From: Afipia sp.
GTDB lineage: Bacteria; Pseudomonadota; Alphaproteobacteria; Rhizobiales; Xanthobacteraceae
Length of the DNA: 64,000 nt
Assembly: GCA_017308595.1 (NCBI GenBank)
Contig: JAFKER010000015.1
Location: 1 to 64,000, forward strand
Reading direction: 5' to 3'
The notes beneath the pieces are model-generated. The model saw only the letters and a program-made list of their open reading frames with translations. It was not told the origin of the DNA and searched no databases. A program made the translations under genes and the position numbers. Below are positions 10,901 to 18,131 of the stretch, piece after piece. The first letter of the stretch is position 1, and each line of letters opens with the position of its first letter.

Positions 10901-11458
10901 AATGACGCCAGGCGTCGTGCGGAAAACATCGCTCGTCGATATCGGAGGTATGCGATCCAACTCCTGGCGGGAAATGTTCGACACCGATCCCGGCGTCAGA
11001 TACGGCGCATCGGCGGCCGTAGCGCCTACGCTCGATACGTCAACCGGATCAAGCACGACCGAACCATCGGACACCGCAAAATTTGACGTCTCACCCTGGG
11101 ATCGCTGAATCGTCACCGTCCGGGCGTTGGTGAAGCGATAGGTCAGCCCGGTGCCAGCCAGAATCCTGCCAAGTGCAGCATTTGCACTGAGATTGCCGGA
11201 TACTGGTGACGACTTGCCGGTGACAGCCTCAGAACTGGGCCGGATGACCTGAATGTTCGTTGCGGCTGTAAAATCGGCAAGCGCAGCAAGCAAAGATTTC
11301 GAGGGAATATTGAAGGCGAAGCTGCGATCCGCCTGCGCTCCGCGCAGCTGAGTACCGGTTTGCGCAACCGCTTGCGGCACTGCTGCGAATGCCATCAACA
11401 GCACCGTAACCGGGATGCTTCTCCGAGCGATATCCGCTCTCTTTTTGATCGTCGTCAT
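7985..11458 (-). CDS. TonB-dependent heme/hemoglobin-type receptor fused to Omp25/31-like barrel
   Basis: 1157 aa outer-membrane receptor. In order: signal peptide (residues 1-32), STN signalling domain (about 45-115, FAFNIPSKSLLAALADF), plug (about 150-270, with NPNIRGLQGMGRVNTTVDGARQ), a 22-strand barrel of the hemoglobin/transferrin/lactoferrin receptor type ending near PGRTARLSYTTTLG (about 865), and then an extra ~270 residues. This extra part is a complete 8-strand porin-like domain (DWTGLYAGGYLGYG ... GWTAGGGVEYALLNNWSLKGEYSY ... FKIGLNYRF), which normally stands alone as Omp25/Omp31. The STN domain fits control by the adjacent FecR and sigma factor. Iron or heme as ligand is family inference. 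Confidence 0.9.
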   Translation of the reverse strand: MTTIKKRADIARRSIPVTVLLMAFAAVPQAVAQTGTQLRGAQADRSFAFNIPSKSLLAALADFTAATNIQVIRPSSEAVTGKSSPVSGNLSANAALGRILAGTGLTYRFTNARTVTIQRSQGETSNFAVSDGSVVLDPVDVSSVGATAADAPYLTPGSVSNISRQELDRIPPISTSDVFRTTPGVISAGGRSGVSINPNIRGLQGMGRVNTTVDGARQTSSSYRGYSGTRDEVFVDPDMIGGVDISKGPSDGVGTGTIGGAINFRTLEARDIVKEGNDSGIRLKASTGSNTVTPRAPVQSPASVINMASEARPGFLNGDMFSGNVAVASIKEHYEFVAAYSKRQQGNYFVGTNVPPGIVFRRGDFTWDSNNANARVPAGGEAFNTSENADSFLAKGKIKWGDGQSLELSYLYFGSIYGEISEFNIAPSGLLDNYGQVALLRTRVDTYTAKYRHNPSDNPYLNFRANLWFTDLKTDFNTALRGVRTLGGDIGNASTFATPLGELVWDNGTEIVRESAFADQYPTTITGAGGWMTLGPTGERLLSGTFSKAALKPVDWLTVSAGGRFDYYDSEGGGYLAKYPERSGSRFSPNAGIVLSPLEGLQFYGQYKEGYRPPSLRESHWHYEGLLVNNPNLRPEISKNKEVGVNLLRKDVFTTGDKLRAKLSFFDNHYDDYIFRGLRSSRGGQNVYHWINMDSANYRGFEVSGGYDAGVAFVEGAYTNYDRVEYCPTPTTCSGPSGLRTNIGAPLQTPQQADYATNYIPPTTSGSVTAGVRLFDQSMTIGGRMHFASTRFGSVWNGGRGQIGYTMSPPGYTVYDAFASYKFSDDSVFNLSIENITDEYYFGAMTALGMPSPGRTARLSYTTTLGGARLVLPDVHLGNASHGAPGSDWTGLYAGGYLGYGLGHVSGFTTALNGAVTPVAASESADIDLNNVTKGLQVGFNYQFASGLVIGMEAEHTWLKHGETQKSLAIEGGAALMAGGWMQASTQYGMDWMMALRGRAGFAFDRLLVFGTGGVAWLKETQERAQFQSNFSTLAQPGGTSTSGPEFSERTSVMRQGWTAGGGVEYALLNNWSLKGEYSYSDFGEDNFLFPRARAGVTQSYQYQEIVDYRPNPRGGPPIPVYGPMITVPGSYSTVNGRKASNRLDMHAFKIGLNYRF

Positions 11459-11553
11459 CGAACCTCAGTCCACTCAGCGGCCGAAATGCTTAACGGCCAC
11501 ATGCAGACAACGATTCAGACGAGCGAACCCCGTAAAAAAAATCTCAGGCCATG

Positions 11554-12534
11554 TCAGCGGAAAACCAGCGTAGCAAGACCGGGAACCGTGACGGTTCGCA
11601 ATCCAAGCGCAGAACGCAACGCCTCGACGATAGCGTCGGGATCATCCGCCTTGAAAACGCCAGTCAGCTTCAACTGCCGCAGGGAGTTGTCAGTCATCAT
11701 CACGCGGCCGGGCTGCATGCGCGCGAGTTCGTCGATCACTCTGCCGAGCGGCGCCTGATCGAGGATGATCAGCCCCCTGCGCCACGCAAGCGCAGTCTCC
11801 GGGTCGGCTTCAACCACCGGTCCGATGCGCCCCCCTCCGACGGACAGATGCTTACCGGCAGGAACCTGAACGCGGTCGGCACCCGAACGCGACACGGCCA
11901 CCAGCCCGCGCTCGACCGTGACGCCGACTTCTCCCTGCTCTTGATCGACGGAGAAAGCGGTGCCGAGAACACGCGTTTCAACCACACCTGAGTGCACGGA
12001 GAAGGGTGACTTGGGATTGTGGACGACATCGAACCACGCACGCCCGCGCAGCAATTCGATTGACCTTCCGTCTGCCGTAAACTTGACGGTAACGGCTGTA
12101 TCGCCATCGAGATAAACCTGCGAGCCGTCGGCCAAACTGACGTTGCGCCGTTCGCCGGGCCTCGTCGCATGATCCGCCCGGAGGCGATCGAAAAACCCCG
12201 GATCGCGCCAGATCAGCCCTCCAATCGCAACCAGAAGGCAGGCGGCCAAAGCTGATCCGACAGCCCCGCCCCGGGCAGACAGTGGCCTCGGCTTTTTCAA
12301 CCCTTGCCGGTGCCAGCCTCCTTCGCCCAGGATTGCCGCGGGCGCATCCAGGTTATTCCAAAGGCTCTTGACGTCGTTGAACGCTTGATGGTGAGCGGGG
12401 TCTTCAGCGAGCCAGCGCCGGAACTCGCGGCGCTCTTGGTCAGCGACATCGGGCTCATTCAGACGCACGAACCATGCGGTAGCTTCGCGCTCCCGTTTCT
12501 CGGTATCCGGTATCTTCTCTGAATCGGAGTTCAT
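11554..12534 (-). CDS. fecR: FecR-type anti-sigma / signal transducer
   Basis: 326 aa. The N-terminal cytoplasmic part is a DUF4880-like domain (ATAWFVRLNEPDVADQERREFRRWLAEDPAHHQAFNDV), typical of FecR. One membrane segment follows (AVGSALAACLLVAIGGLIW, about 91-109), then the periplasmic FecR domain (NVSLADGSQVYLDGDTAV ... GRAWFDVVHN) and a C-terminal STN-like part (LIILDQAPLGRVIDELARM). FecR passes the receptor occupancy signal to its ECF sigma factor. It lies between the sigma gene and the receptor on the same strand, the classical fecIR-receptor order. Confidence 0.93.
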   Translation of the reverse strand: MNSDSEKIPDTEKREREATAWFVRLNEPDVADQERREFRRWLAEDPAHHQAFNDVKSLWNNLDAPAAILGEGGWHRQGLKKPRPLSARGGAVGSALAACLLVAIGGLIWRDPGFFDRLRADHATRPGERRNVSLADGSQVYLDGDTAVTVKFTADGRSIELLRGRAWFDVVHNPKSPFSVHSGVVETRVLGTAFSVDQEQGEVGVTVERGLVAVSRSGADRVQVPAGKHLSVGGGRIGPVVEADPETALAWRRGLIILDQAPLGRVIDELARMQPGRVMMTDNSLRQLKLTGVFKADDPDAIVEALRSALGLRTVTVPGLATLVFR

Positions 12535-12575
12535 CTGAGAACCGCGCTCGTCCCGTCGTTATAGACCCGACAGTA

Positions 12576-12590
12576 AGAGAACGATTCTAA
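12576..12590 (-). promoter_or_regulatory. Possible Irr/ICE-type iron-control site before fecR
   Basis: On the minus strand the gap between the sigma gene and fecR reads TTAGAA-TCG-TTCTCT. It matches the ICE/Irr-box pattern TTAGAA-N3-TTCTAA in ten of twelve fixed positions. The rhizobial iron regulator Irr binds such sites. The match is imperfect and the call is tentative. Confidence 0.3.
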
Positions 12591-12602
12591 CGCCGGAATC
12601 CC

Positions 12603-13106
12603 TCATTCCGTATCACGATTTCTCTGCCAAGTACGGCAGAAGGAAATCGCACGGACCATATCTTTTTCAACTGTGCTGACGGAGATGCCGAGTGCTTTGG
12701 CGATCTGGGGATGGCTCATGCCGTCCAGTTTGCTCAGCAGGAATATCTGCTGCGTGCGTTTGGGCAGCGTCGCAAGCGCCGCCAGAAGCGCCTCCAACTC
12801 CTCCCGCATCGCAAGAACATGCTCGGGAGCGTGTTCATCGACGGCATCCTGTTCGATCTGGGCCGCCCGGGCATAACCATCTCGCACGCGCTGCCCGCGA
12901 AGATGATCCAGTGCTAGGTTTTGAGCGGTCCGAAACAGCAGGCCGCGATCGGCTGCGCCAACAGGGTGGGCGTGGAGCTTGATATAAGTATCCTGCGTCA
13001 AGTCCTCGGCGATGGTGCGGTTGCCGACGATGCGCTTAATCAGCCGGTGCAGACGTCCACGTTCCGAAGAGTATAGAGCGGCAAGGTCTAATGTACGCAC
13101 ACTCAT
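12603..13106 (-). CDS. fecI: FecI-type ECF RNA polymerase sigma factor
   Basis: 167 aa from ATG 13106; a TTG at 13142 would add 12 residues. Region 2 (LHRLIKRIVGNRTIAEDLTQDTYIKL ... FRTAQNLALDHLRGQR) and region 4 (LPKRTQQIFLLSKLDGMSHPQIAKALGISVSTVEKDM) are complete. FecI-type sigma factors transcribe the linked TonB receptor gene when FecR signals an occupied receptor. It is the first gene of the minus-strand iron module; 68 bp separate it from fecR. Confidence 0.94.
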   Translation of the reverse strand: MSVRTLDLAALYSSERGRLHRLIKRIVGNRTIAEDLTQDTYIKLHAHPVGAADRGLLFRTAQNLALDHLRGQRVRDGYARAAQIEQDAVDEHAPEHVLAMREELEALLAALATLPKRTQQIFLLSKLDGMSHPQIAKALGISVSTVEKDMVRAISFCRTWQRNRDTE

Positions 13107-13193
13107 CGATAAGCCCGTAGCGACGCAATCGCGCGCTTCCAATCAATGGGTGAACAGTTAGCGTGGCGGCAATTCTGTCGCAAATACAATAAA

Positions 13194-13208
13194 TTAGATC
13201 GTATCTAA
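13194..13208. promoter_or_regulatory. Perfect 15-bp palindrome upstream of the sigma gene, Irr/ICE-like
   Basis: TTAGAT-CGT-ATCTAA is a perfect inverted repeat 88 bp upstream of the sigma-factor ATG. It differs from the ICE/Irr pattern TTAGAA-N3-TTCTAA only by one symmetric substitution. Since the downstream genes are an iron-uptake set, control by Irr or a related Fur-family regulator is likely, but the regulator is inferred. Confidence 0.45.
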
Positions 13209-13379
13209 GATGGCTCATGCGAATTCATCAAGTTCAGGTGGTTGGGTGCGTGCAACGCATGCTGATCAAGATAGTCGCAATTCTTGCAAGGCATCGTTGG
13301 TCCTGTGACCTCGATCCCGTGAAGTTGCTCAAACACTGCTTTGGCGGCCGTGGCGTCCCAAGCCGCGCAGCTTAGGGGT

Positions 13380-13447
13380 TTTCCTGATCATTTTATGATC
13401 CGGATCGGCTGATATGAGCCACTAGATTGCTGCGTTTCCGCTCGACT
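13380..13447. repeat. 68-bp dispersed repeat, copy 2
   Basis: Same orientation as copy 1 at 7777-7844, with 64 of 68 positions identical. Here the palindrome has one mismatch (ATGATCCGG instead of ATGATCAGG), while the block from ATGAGCCACTAGATTGCTGC onward is conserved. It lies 46 bp before the 73-aa gene that opens the recombinase cassette. Confidence 0.85.
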
Positions 13448-13493
13448 TCCCTCACACGTGGAGCGTCACTGTCACCGTAAATGGAGGCAGATG

Positions 13494-13715
13494 ATGGACC
13501 GCAAAATCACAGAACAGGCAATTGGACTGATCCTCACCGAGATCGGCATTCGCCTCGGCGAGGCCACTCGGATCGCCAAAGCTGCTGAAGCCTGCGCGCT
13601 CGCTGGAAGCATTAGTGAAGGCGTGAGAGTCTCGATGGATCTCGAACAGATCGTCTATGAGACCGGCCGTTTGCAGGATGCGGCTTCACTGCTCAACCGG
13701 TTGTCGCTCAAATAA
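13494..13715 (+). CDS. Small conserved-type hypothetical protein, 73 aa
   Basis: 73 aa, mostly alpha-helical and acidic (IGLILTEIGIRLGEATRIAKAAEACALAGSISEG). A strong GGAGG at 13483-13487 precedes tandem ATGs at 13491 and 13494; the spacing favours 13494. I cannot name the family. It opens the plus-strand cassette with the DUF3489, DUF2924 and serine recombinase genes. The 100-bp gap after it holds a 9-bp-stem hairpin. Confidence 0.75.
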   Translation: MDRKITEQAIGLILTEIGIRLGEATRIAKAAEACALAGSISEGVRVSMDLEQIVYETGRLQDAASLLNRLSLK

Positions 13716-13745
13716 GATCGATCCCTTCGAATCCATGGATTCTCC

Positions 13746-13766
13746 GCCCGTCGGCAACCGACGGGC
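13746..13766 (+). terminator. Strong hairpin after the 73-aa gene
   Basis: GCCCGTCGG-CAA-CCGACGGGC forms a perfect 9-bp stem with a 3-nt loop, 30 bp downstream of the 73-aa gene. No long T-run follows, so termination or attenuation is possible but not certain. Confidence 0.5.
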
Positions 13767-13815
13767 TTGCAGCAGTGGCGGCACAGGATGCTGTCATGCA
13801 TGCAGGAGAACCAGA

Positions 13816-14169
13816 ATGCCCACCAGCAATCGTAAGCCACCTCGCAAGACGGCGCGTAAATCCCGACCGGCACCAAAGCGATCGACCAAACCAGCTTTGA
13901 AGGCTCCGCCGCCTGTCGCGCCGAAGAAGCCGGTAACTCTGAAGACGCCAGATGCGGCCGTGTCCAAACAGGACAGGGTCCTCGACATGCTCCGCGCGCC
14001 GTCCGGCACCACCATCGCCACTATCATGAAAGCCACCGAGTGGCAGCAACATTCAGTGCGAGGATTCTTTGCGGGAGTCGTCCGCAAGAAACTGAAGCTC
14101 AATCTGATCTCTGACAAGGTTGGTGGCGAGCGCCGCTACCGGATTGGCAAGCCTGCAGGCTCGAGGTGA
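13816..14169 (+). CDS. DUF3489 domain protein
   Basis: 117 aa. The first ~50 residues are a Lys/Pro/Ala-rich basic tail. The rest is the DUF3489 domain (SKQDRVLDMLRAPSGTTIATIMKATEWQQHSVRGFFAGVVRKK), which resembles a small winged helix. The start at ATG 13816 has AGGAG about 8 nt upstream. Its stop overlaps the DUF2924 start (TGATG). DUF3489, DUF2924 and a large serine recombinase commonly travel together in alphaproteobacteria. A role as accessory or directionality factor is inferred from this linkage only. Confidence 0.88.
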   Translation: MPTSNRKPPRKTARKSRPAPKRSTKPALKAPPPVAPKKPVTLKTPDAAVSKQDRVLDMLRAPSGTTIATIMKATEWQQHSVRGFFAGVVRKKLKLNLISDKVGGERRYRIGKPAGSR

Positions 14170-14699
14170 TGCACACCCGTTCCCCATCGAATGGGCGACC
14201 AATCGATCCCAGGGTGGAAGCCGAGCTAAAACAGATCGGCTCCATGTCTATTGCCAACTTGCGGATCAGATATCGGGAGCTAATCCGGTCCGAACCTCCC
14301 CGGGCATTTGGGCCAGACCTGCTGCGGCGGAGTATTGCCCAGCGCGTACAGGACAAAGCCTATGGCGGCTTTTCTGGGGAGGCGAAGAAGCTACTCGGCC
14401 AACTGGTACGATCGGTAGCTTCCGGAAAGACTGGCCCTCTTGAGATGCCGCAGCGGATTAAACCCGGTTCGGAACTGGTGCGGGTTTGGAACGAACAAAC
14501 GCATAGGGTCACAGTGTTGGCCAAGGGTTTCGCCTACCAAGGGGAGGTCTTCACCAGCCTCTCGGAGATCGCCAATCGGATCACCGGCACGCGGTGGAAT
14601 GGCCCGAAGTTCTTTGGGCTGCGGACGGCAAGCAAAGAAGCAAGCAAGACGGTCCAGGCAAAAAGGGTTAGAAAGGGAGCCTGCCGTGGCCGCAAGTAA
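14169..14699 (+). CDS. DUF2924 domain protein
   Basis: 176 aa from ATG 14169 (a GTG lies at 14166). The DUF2924 core is clear: MSIANLRIRYRELIRSEPPRAFGPDLLRRSIAQRVQDKAYGG, then LVRVWNEQTHRVTVLAKGFAYQGEVFTSLSEIANRITGTRWNGPKFFGL. The C-terminal half resembles the DNA-binding part found beside phage-like recombinases. The end overlaps the recombinase start at 14686, so the two are probably co-translated. The function is unknown; the partner recombinase suggests a role in integration or excision. Confidence 0.9.
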   Translation: MHTRSPSNGRPIDPRVEAELKQIGSMSIANLRIRYRELIRSEPPRAFGPDLLRRSIAQRVQDKAYGGFSGEAKKLLGQLVRSVASGKTGPLEMPQRIKPGSELVRVWNEQTHRVTVLAKGFAYQGEVFTSLSEIANRITGTRWNGPKFFGLRTASKEASKTVQAKRVRKGACRGRK

Positions 14700-16224
14700 T
14701 ATGAAACCGGTTCGCTGCGCCATCTACACCCGTAAATCCACTGAGCACGGTCTTGAACTTGAGTTCAATTCGCTCGATGCTCAACGGGAAGCATGTGAGG
14801 CCTATATCAAGAGTCAGGCCTCACAGGGATGGCGTGTTCTACCTCAGCCTTATGATGATCCGGCGTTCTCCGGCGGCAATCTCGATCGCCCTGCCCTGAA
14901 GCAGCTTCTGGCAGACATCGAGGCCGGTCTGATCGACGTCATTGTCGTCTACAAGATTGACCGCCTGACCCGATCTCTCGCTGACTTCGCCAAGCTGGTC
15001 GAGACCTTCGATCGGAAGTCAATCTCATTCGTCGCTGTGACCCAACAGTTCAACACCACCTCGTCTATGGGACGGCTGACATTGAATGTGCTGCTGTCCT
15101 TTGCCCAGTTCGAGCGAGAACTGGCGTCCGAGCGCGTCCGGGACAAAGTCGCCGCTTCCCGCCGCAAAGGCAAATGGACCGGCGGGACTGTTCCCCTCGG
15201 CTACGAGGCCAAAGAAAAGAAACTCGTTATAAATCTGAAGGAAGCCGAAACCGTCCGCACCATCTTCAGGCAATATATCGCTCTGAAATCCTTCAGCCGC
15301 CTAGTCCAGAATCTCGACCAGCGCGGCATCGTCACCAAACGGCGCGACACCAAGGTCCCGAAATTTCGTGGCGGCATCCCCTTCACCTATGGTCCCCTCG
15401 CCCATCTTCTGAAGAACCGCGTCTACCTCGGCGAGGTCCATCATGATGGCAAATGGTATCCGGCTGAGCACAAGTCAATTCTCGATCAAAAGAGCTTCGA
15501 TCAGGTGCAGACACTGCTCGCCGAAAACCGCGTCACCACACAAACCCGTCGATCAACCAGCGGGGCGCTTCTCACCGGCAAGATTCTCGATGATCGTGGC
15601 AACCGAATGAGCCCGAGCTTTACGGTCAAGAACGGCATTCGTTATCGGTTCTATATTTCACGCGCTCTTATGCGCGGCAGAAAAACTCAAGCCGGCTCCG
15701 TTGCCCGGATTCCAGCACAGGCCATCGAGAACCTGGTCATCACGGCGATCCGGGAGCACCTCGCACTGGACGTGCAGACTCCCGATGATCAGCTCAGACA
15801 TCTTGTCGTGGATTCCGTTGCTGACGTCGTCGTGCATCCCAAGAAGATCATGATCCGCCTGCAATCAGACAATGCACAAACCATCGAGATTCCGTGGCAA
15901 GCCTCAGTGAAGAACGGTCCCGCACTGGCGCCATCCTCGAACTATGCCGATCAGCCAGATCCAAAGCTTTTGCAGGCAATTGTTCGTGCGCATGCCTGGC
16001 TGCGGGATCTAAAGTTGGGCAAATTCGACAGCGTCGAGGCGATAGCCACGTCGGTCAAACTCCATCCGAAAGTCGTTCGGCAGGAGCTGCGCTATGCGTT
16101 TCTGGCGCCTTCCATTACCGAGGCCATTCTGACGGGTGATCAACCGCCAACCATCACGCTGGCCCGGATTCCAAAGACACTGCCTTTGGCCTGGTCTGGG
16201 CAATGCCGCACCTTGGGGTTTTGA
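14686..16224 (+). CDS. Large serine recombinase
   Basis: 512 aa from GTG 14686, which has AAGGGAG upstream; ATG 14701 is an alternative. The N-terminal resolvase domain carries the nucleophile in YTRKSTEHGLELEFNSLDAQ and the usual IDRLTRSLADFAKLVE and SFAQFERELASERVRDK motifs. It is followed by the recombinase domain (VPLGYEAKEKKLV ... GPLAHLLKNRVYLGEV) and a C-terminal helical part. The zinc-ribbon cysteines seen in many large serine integrases are not evident. Such enzymes integrate or excise elements at short att sites. A 17-bp repeat begins 11 bp after its stop and recurs 3.7 kb downstream. Confidence 0.93.
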   Translation: MAASNMKPVRCAIYTRKSTEHGLELEFNSLDAQREACEAYIKSQASQGWRVLPQPYDDPAFSGGNLDRPALKQLLADIEAGLIDVIVVYKIDRLTRSLADFAKLVETFDRKSISFVAVTQQFNTTSSMGRLTLNVLLSFAQFERELASERVRDKVAASRRKGKWTGGTVPLGYEAKEKKLVINLKEAETVRTIFRQYIALKSFSRLVQNLDQRGIVTKRRDTKVPKFRGGIPFTYGPLAHLLKNRVYLGEVHHDGKWYPAEHKSILDQKSFDQVQTLLAENRVTTQTRRSTSGALLTGKILDDRGNRMSPSFTVKNGIRYRFYISRALMRGRKTQAGSVARIPAQAIENLVITAIREHLALDVQTPDDQLRHLVVDSVADVVVHPKKIMIRLQSDNAQTIEIPWQASVKNGPALAPSSNYADQPDPKLLQAIVRAHAWLRDLKLGKFDSVEAIATSVKLHPKVVRQELRYAFLAPSITEAILTGDQPPTITLARIPKTLPLAWSGQCRTLGF

Positions 16225-16235
16225 TCGGAGCCGCC

Positions 16236-16252
16236 CATCCGATGTTATGGAA
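16236..16252. repeat. 17-bp direct repeat, copy A (possible att core)
   Basis: CATCCGATGTTATGGAA, starting 11 bp after the recombinase stop, is identical to 19974-19990. The pair encloses the HNH-RecQ, exonuclease and McrA-like genes. Position beside a serine recombinase suggests an attachment-site core. Confidence 0.6.
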
Positions 16253-16329
16253 CAAAAAACTCCCCCGCGCGCCGGACGCGGGCTTCGTCGACCTAGAAAA
16301 TGGAAGGTGCCGCGAGTTCTCTATCCCCG

Positions 16330-18027
16330 CTATGAAGCCAGCACTTTGCGAATGAAGTTCAATCTCCCTTTCTTGACGATCTCGACCTGATGGCAGCCAT
16401 CACAGCAAGCCACTCGGCTCTGATTACGCCTAGCGTCGGCAAAGACCCATTCCATAATGCGCGTTGATATGCTCCTTCGCGTCACCTTCTCGGGTCCCTC
16501 GAAATAGCCAACCAACGCTTTGCGGAAGCAGGCACTCTTACGCGCCATACTGGCCATGACGGCGATCTGCTCATGCTTGTGCCGCAGTGCCACGATGGCC
16601 GCTTCATCGCTCAACTTGGATCCGTTGATTGCTCGTTGGGCCATGTAACGCAACAGGCCGATATCTTCTTTTACCTCCCCTCCCTGTAGCAGGACGGCGA
16701 CAGACGGCGCTCCATCGCGACCAGCACGGCCAAACTCCTGGAGATAATCCTCGATCGAACCGGGGTGCTGCCAATGAACAACCATACGCACATTCGGTAC
16801 GTCGAGACCCATTCCGAAAGCACTCGTGCAAATAATACGGTCAACGACAGGTCTGCTGTCGCCGACAAAACGCTTAAGCAATTGCTCTCGCTCCCAGCTA
16901 TTACCGAGCTGCGAATGATAGAACGGCGTCTCAAGCCCTTCACGAGCGAGATGGGCCTGCAGAGCTTCACCAATCTTGCGAGTTGGCACGAAAATCATCA
17001 ACTTGCCGCTCCCGGGAAGAGCAAGCCGGCAAAGAGCTGCGATGATCGCCGATCTTTCTTTGGCAGGCGCCTGCCAGCGCAGCAGCGCAATATTGGGCCG
17101 ATCGACGCCGCGGACAAACACCCGCGCATCAGGAATTCCGAGAGAATGCAGAATGCGCTGCTGCATCTCTGTTCCGGCGGTTGCGGTGAATGCCAGGATC
17201 GGAGGAGATCCCAGCGCCTCTCTCACTTCCTTAAGTCGCCCGTATTCGGGCCGAAAATCTCGCCCCCATTGATCGACACAATGGGCCTCATCAATCACCA
17301 AGAAACTTGGGCGCATCGCGCGCAGCACCTGTTGCTCGGCTCCACTTCGTACAAAGAAGCGCTCCGGCGCGGCATAAAGAAGCTTAAAGCTGCCTTGTGA
17401 GAGAAGTTGATACCGCAGGCGCTTCTCGCCCGAATCGAGATCACTATTGATGAAGCTTGCCGGAATCTTACGTCGAAGAAGCGAGGAAACCTGCTCTCCC
17501 ATCAAGACCTTTAGCGGCGAGACGACAACACTAATGCTCTGCCGCAAAACAGCAGGCAGCTGAAAACATAAGGTCTTGCCGAAGCCCGTGGGACTTACAA
17601 CCAACAACGATTGTCGGGCTAAAGCCGCCTGGATGATCGGTAGCTGGCCTTCTTTGAACCGATCGAGGCCGAACAAGCGAAGCCCAGCACCAAAGGCCTG
17701 ACTCTCTGCGACCACCTCTCCGTCACGGTCCAGCCAACGCGCCAACCGAACAGCCCAGCGCTCGATTGCGCGCCGAGCAAGCCCGCCTGCGAGTTTTGGA
17801 TGATGAGCCGCATGGCAACCATCGCAGAGGGTGACCAAGTTTGATGGATCGTCAGTACCACCTGCGGACCTCGGCAGCAGATGATGCACATCGATATCTG
17901 CGCTTTTCGCGACAGTCCCGCACTCCACGCATTTGAAGTTATCCCGCTGAATAACCTGCGTGCGAATTCGCTTCCACTCTATTGAAGAAGGCAGCATCAA
18001 CGGACCCGTAGTGTGCTTGCCAGCCAA
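16330..18027 (-). CDS. HNH nuclease-RecQ helicase fusion
   Basis: 565 aa. An N-terminal HNH domain has its zinc cysteines (C33-x2-C36, C68-x2-C71), catalytic H48-H49 and H76. It is joined by ~40 residues to a RecQ-type SF2 helicase: Walker A SPTGFGKT (145-152), DEAH box (246-249), FTATA, and motif VI in LQEFGRAGRDG. A RecQ zinc-binding module follows (SACFRKALVGYFEG ... CCDGC). There is no HRDC domain. RecQ enzymes unwind 3'-tailed DNA; the nuclease fusion points to DNA cleavage coupled to unwinding, as in defence helicases. It is transcribed away from the exonuclease gene. The defence role is inferred from architecture and context. Confidence 0.92.
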   Translation of the reverse strand: MAGKHTTGPLMLPSSIEWKRIRTQVIQRDNFKCVECGTVAKSADIDVHHLLPRSAGGTDDPSNLVTLCDGCHAAHHPKLAGGLARRAIERWAVRLARWLDRDGEVVAESQAFGAGLRLFGLDRFKEGQLPIIQAALARQSLLVVSPTGFGKTLCFQLPAVLRQSISVVVSPLKVLMGEQVSSLLRRKIPASFINSDLDSGEKRLRYQLLSQGSFKLLYAAPERFFVRSGAEQQVLRAMRPSFLVIDEAHCVDQWGRDFRPEYGRLKEVREALGSPPILAFTATAGTEMQQRILHSLGIPDARVFVRGVDRPNIALLRWQAPAKERSAIIAALCRLALPGSGKLMIFVPTRKIGEALQAHLAREGLETPFYHSQLGNSWEREQLLKRFVGDSRPVVDRIICTSAFGMGLDVPNVRMVVHWQHPGSIEDYLQEFGRAGRDGAPSVAVLLQGGEVKEDIGLLRYMAQRAINGSKLSDEAAIVALRHKHEQIAVMASMARKSACFRKALVGYFEGPEKVTRRSISTRIMEWVFADARRNQSRVACCDGCHQVEIVKKGRLNFIRKVLAS

Positions 18028-18131
18028 CCTACCCGAAAATATTCCGGCAAACCTTGGAAAAATCCGTCGTCCAGTTCAATATGATGGGCATCCCGCATAG
18101 TCGACGTGCTTTATTCCGGACCGCTACAACC

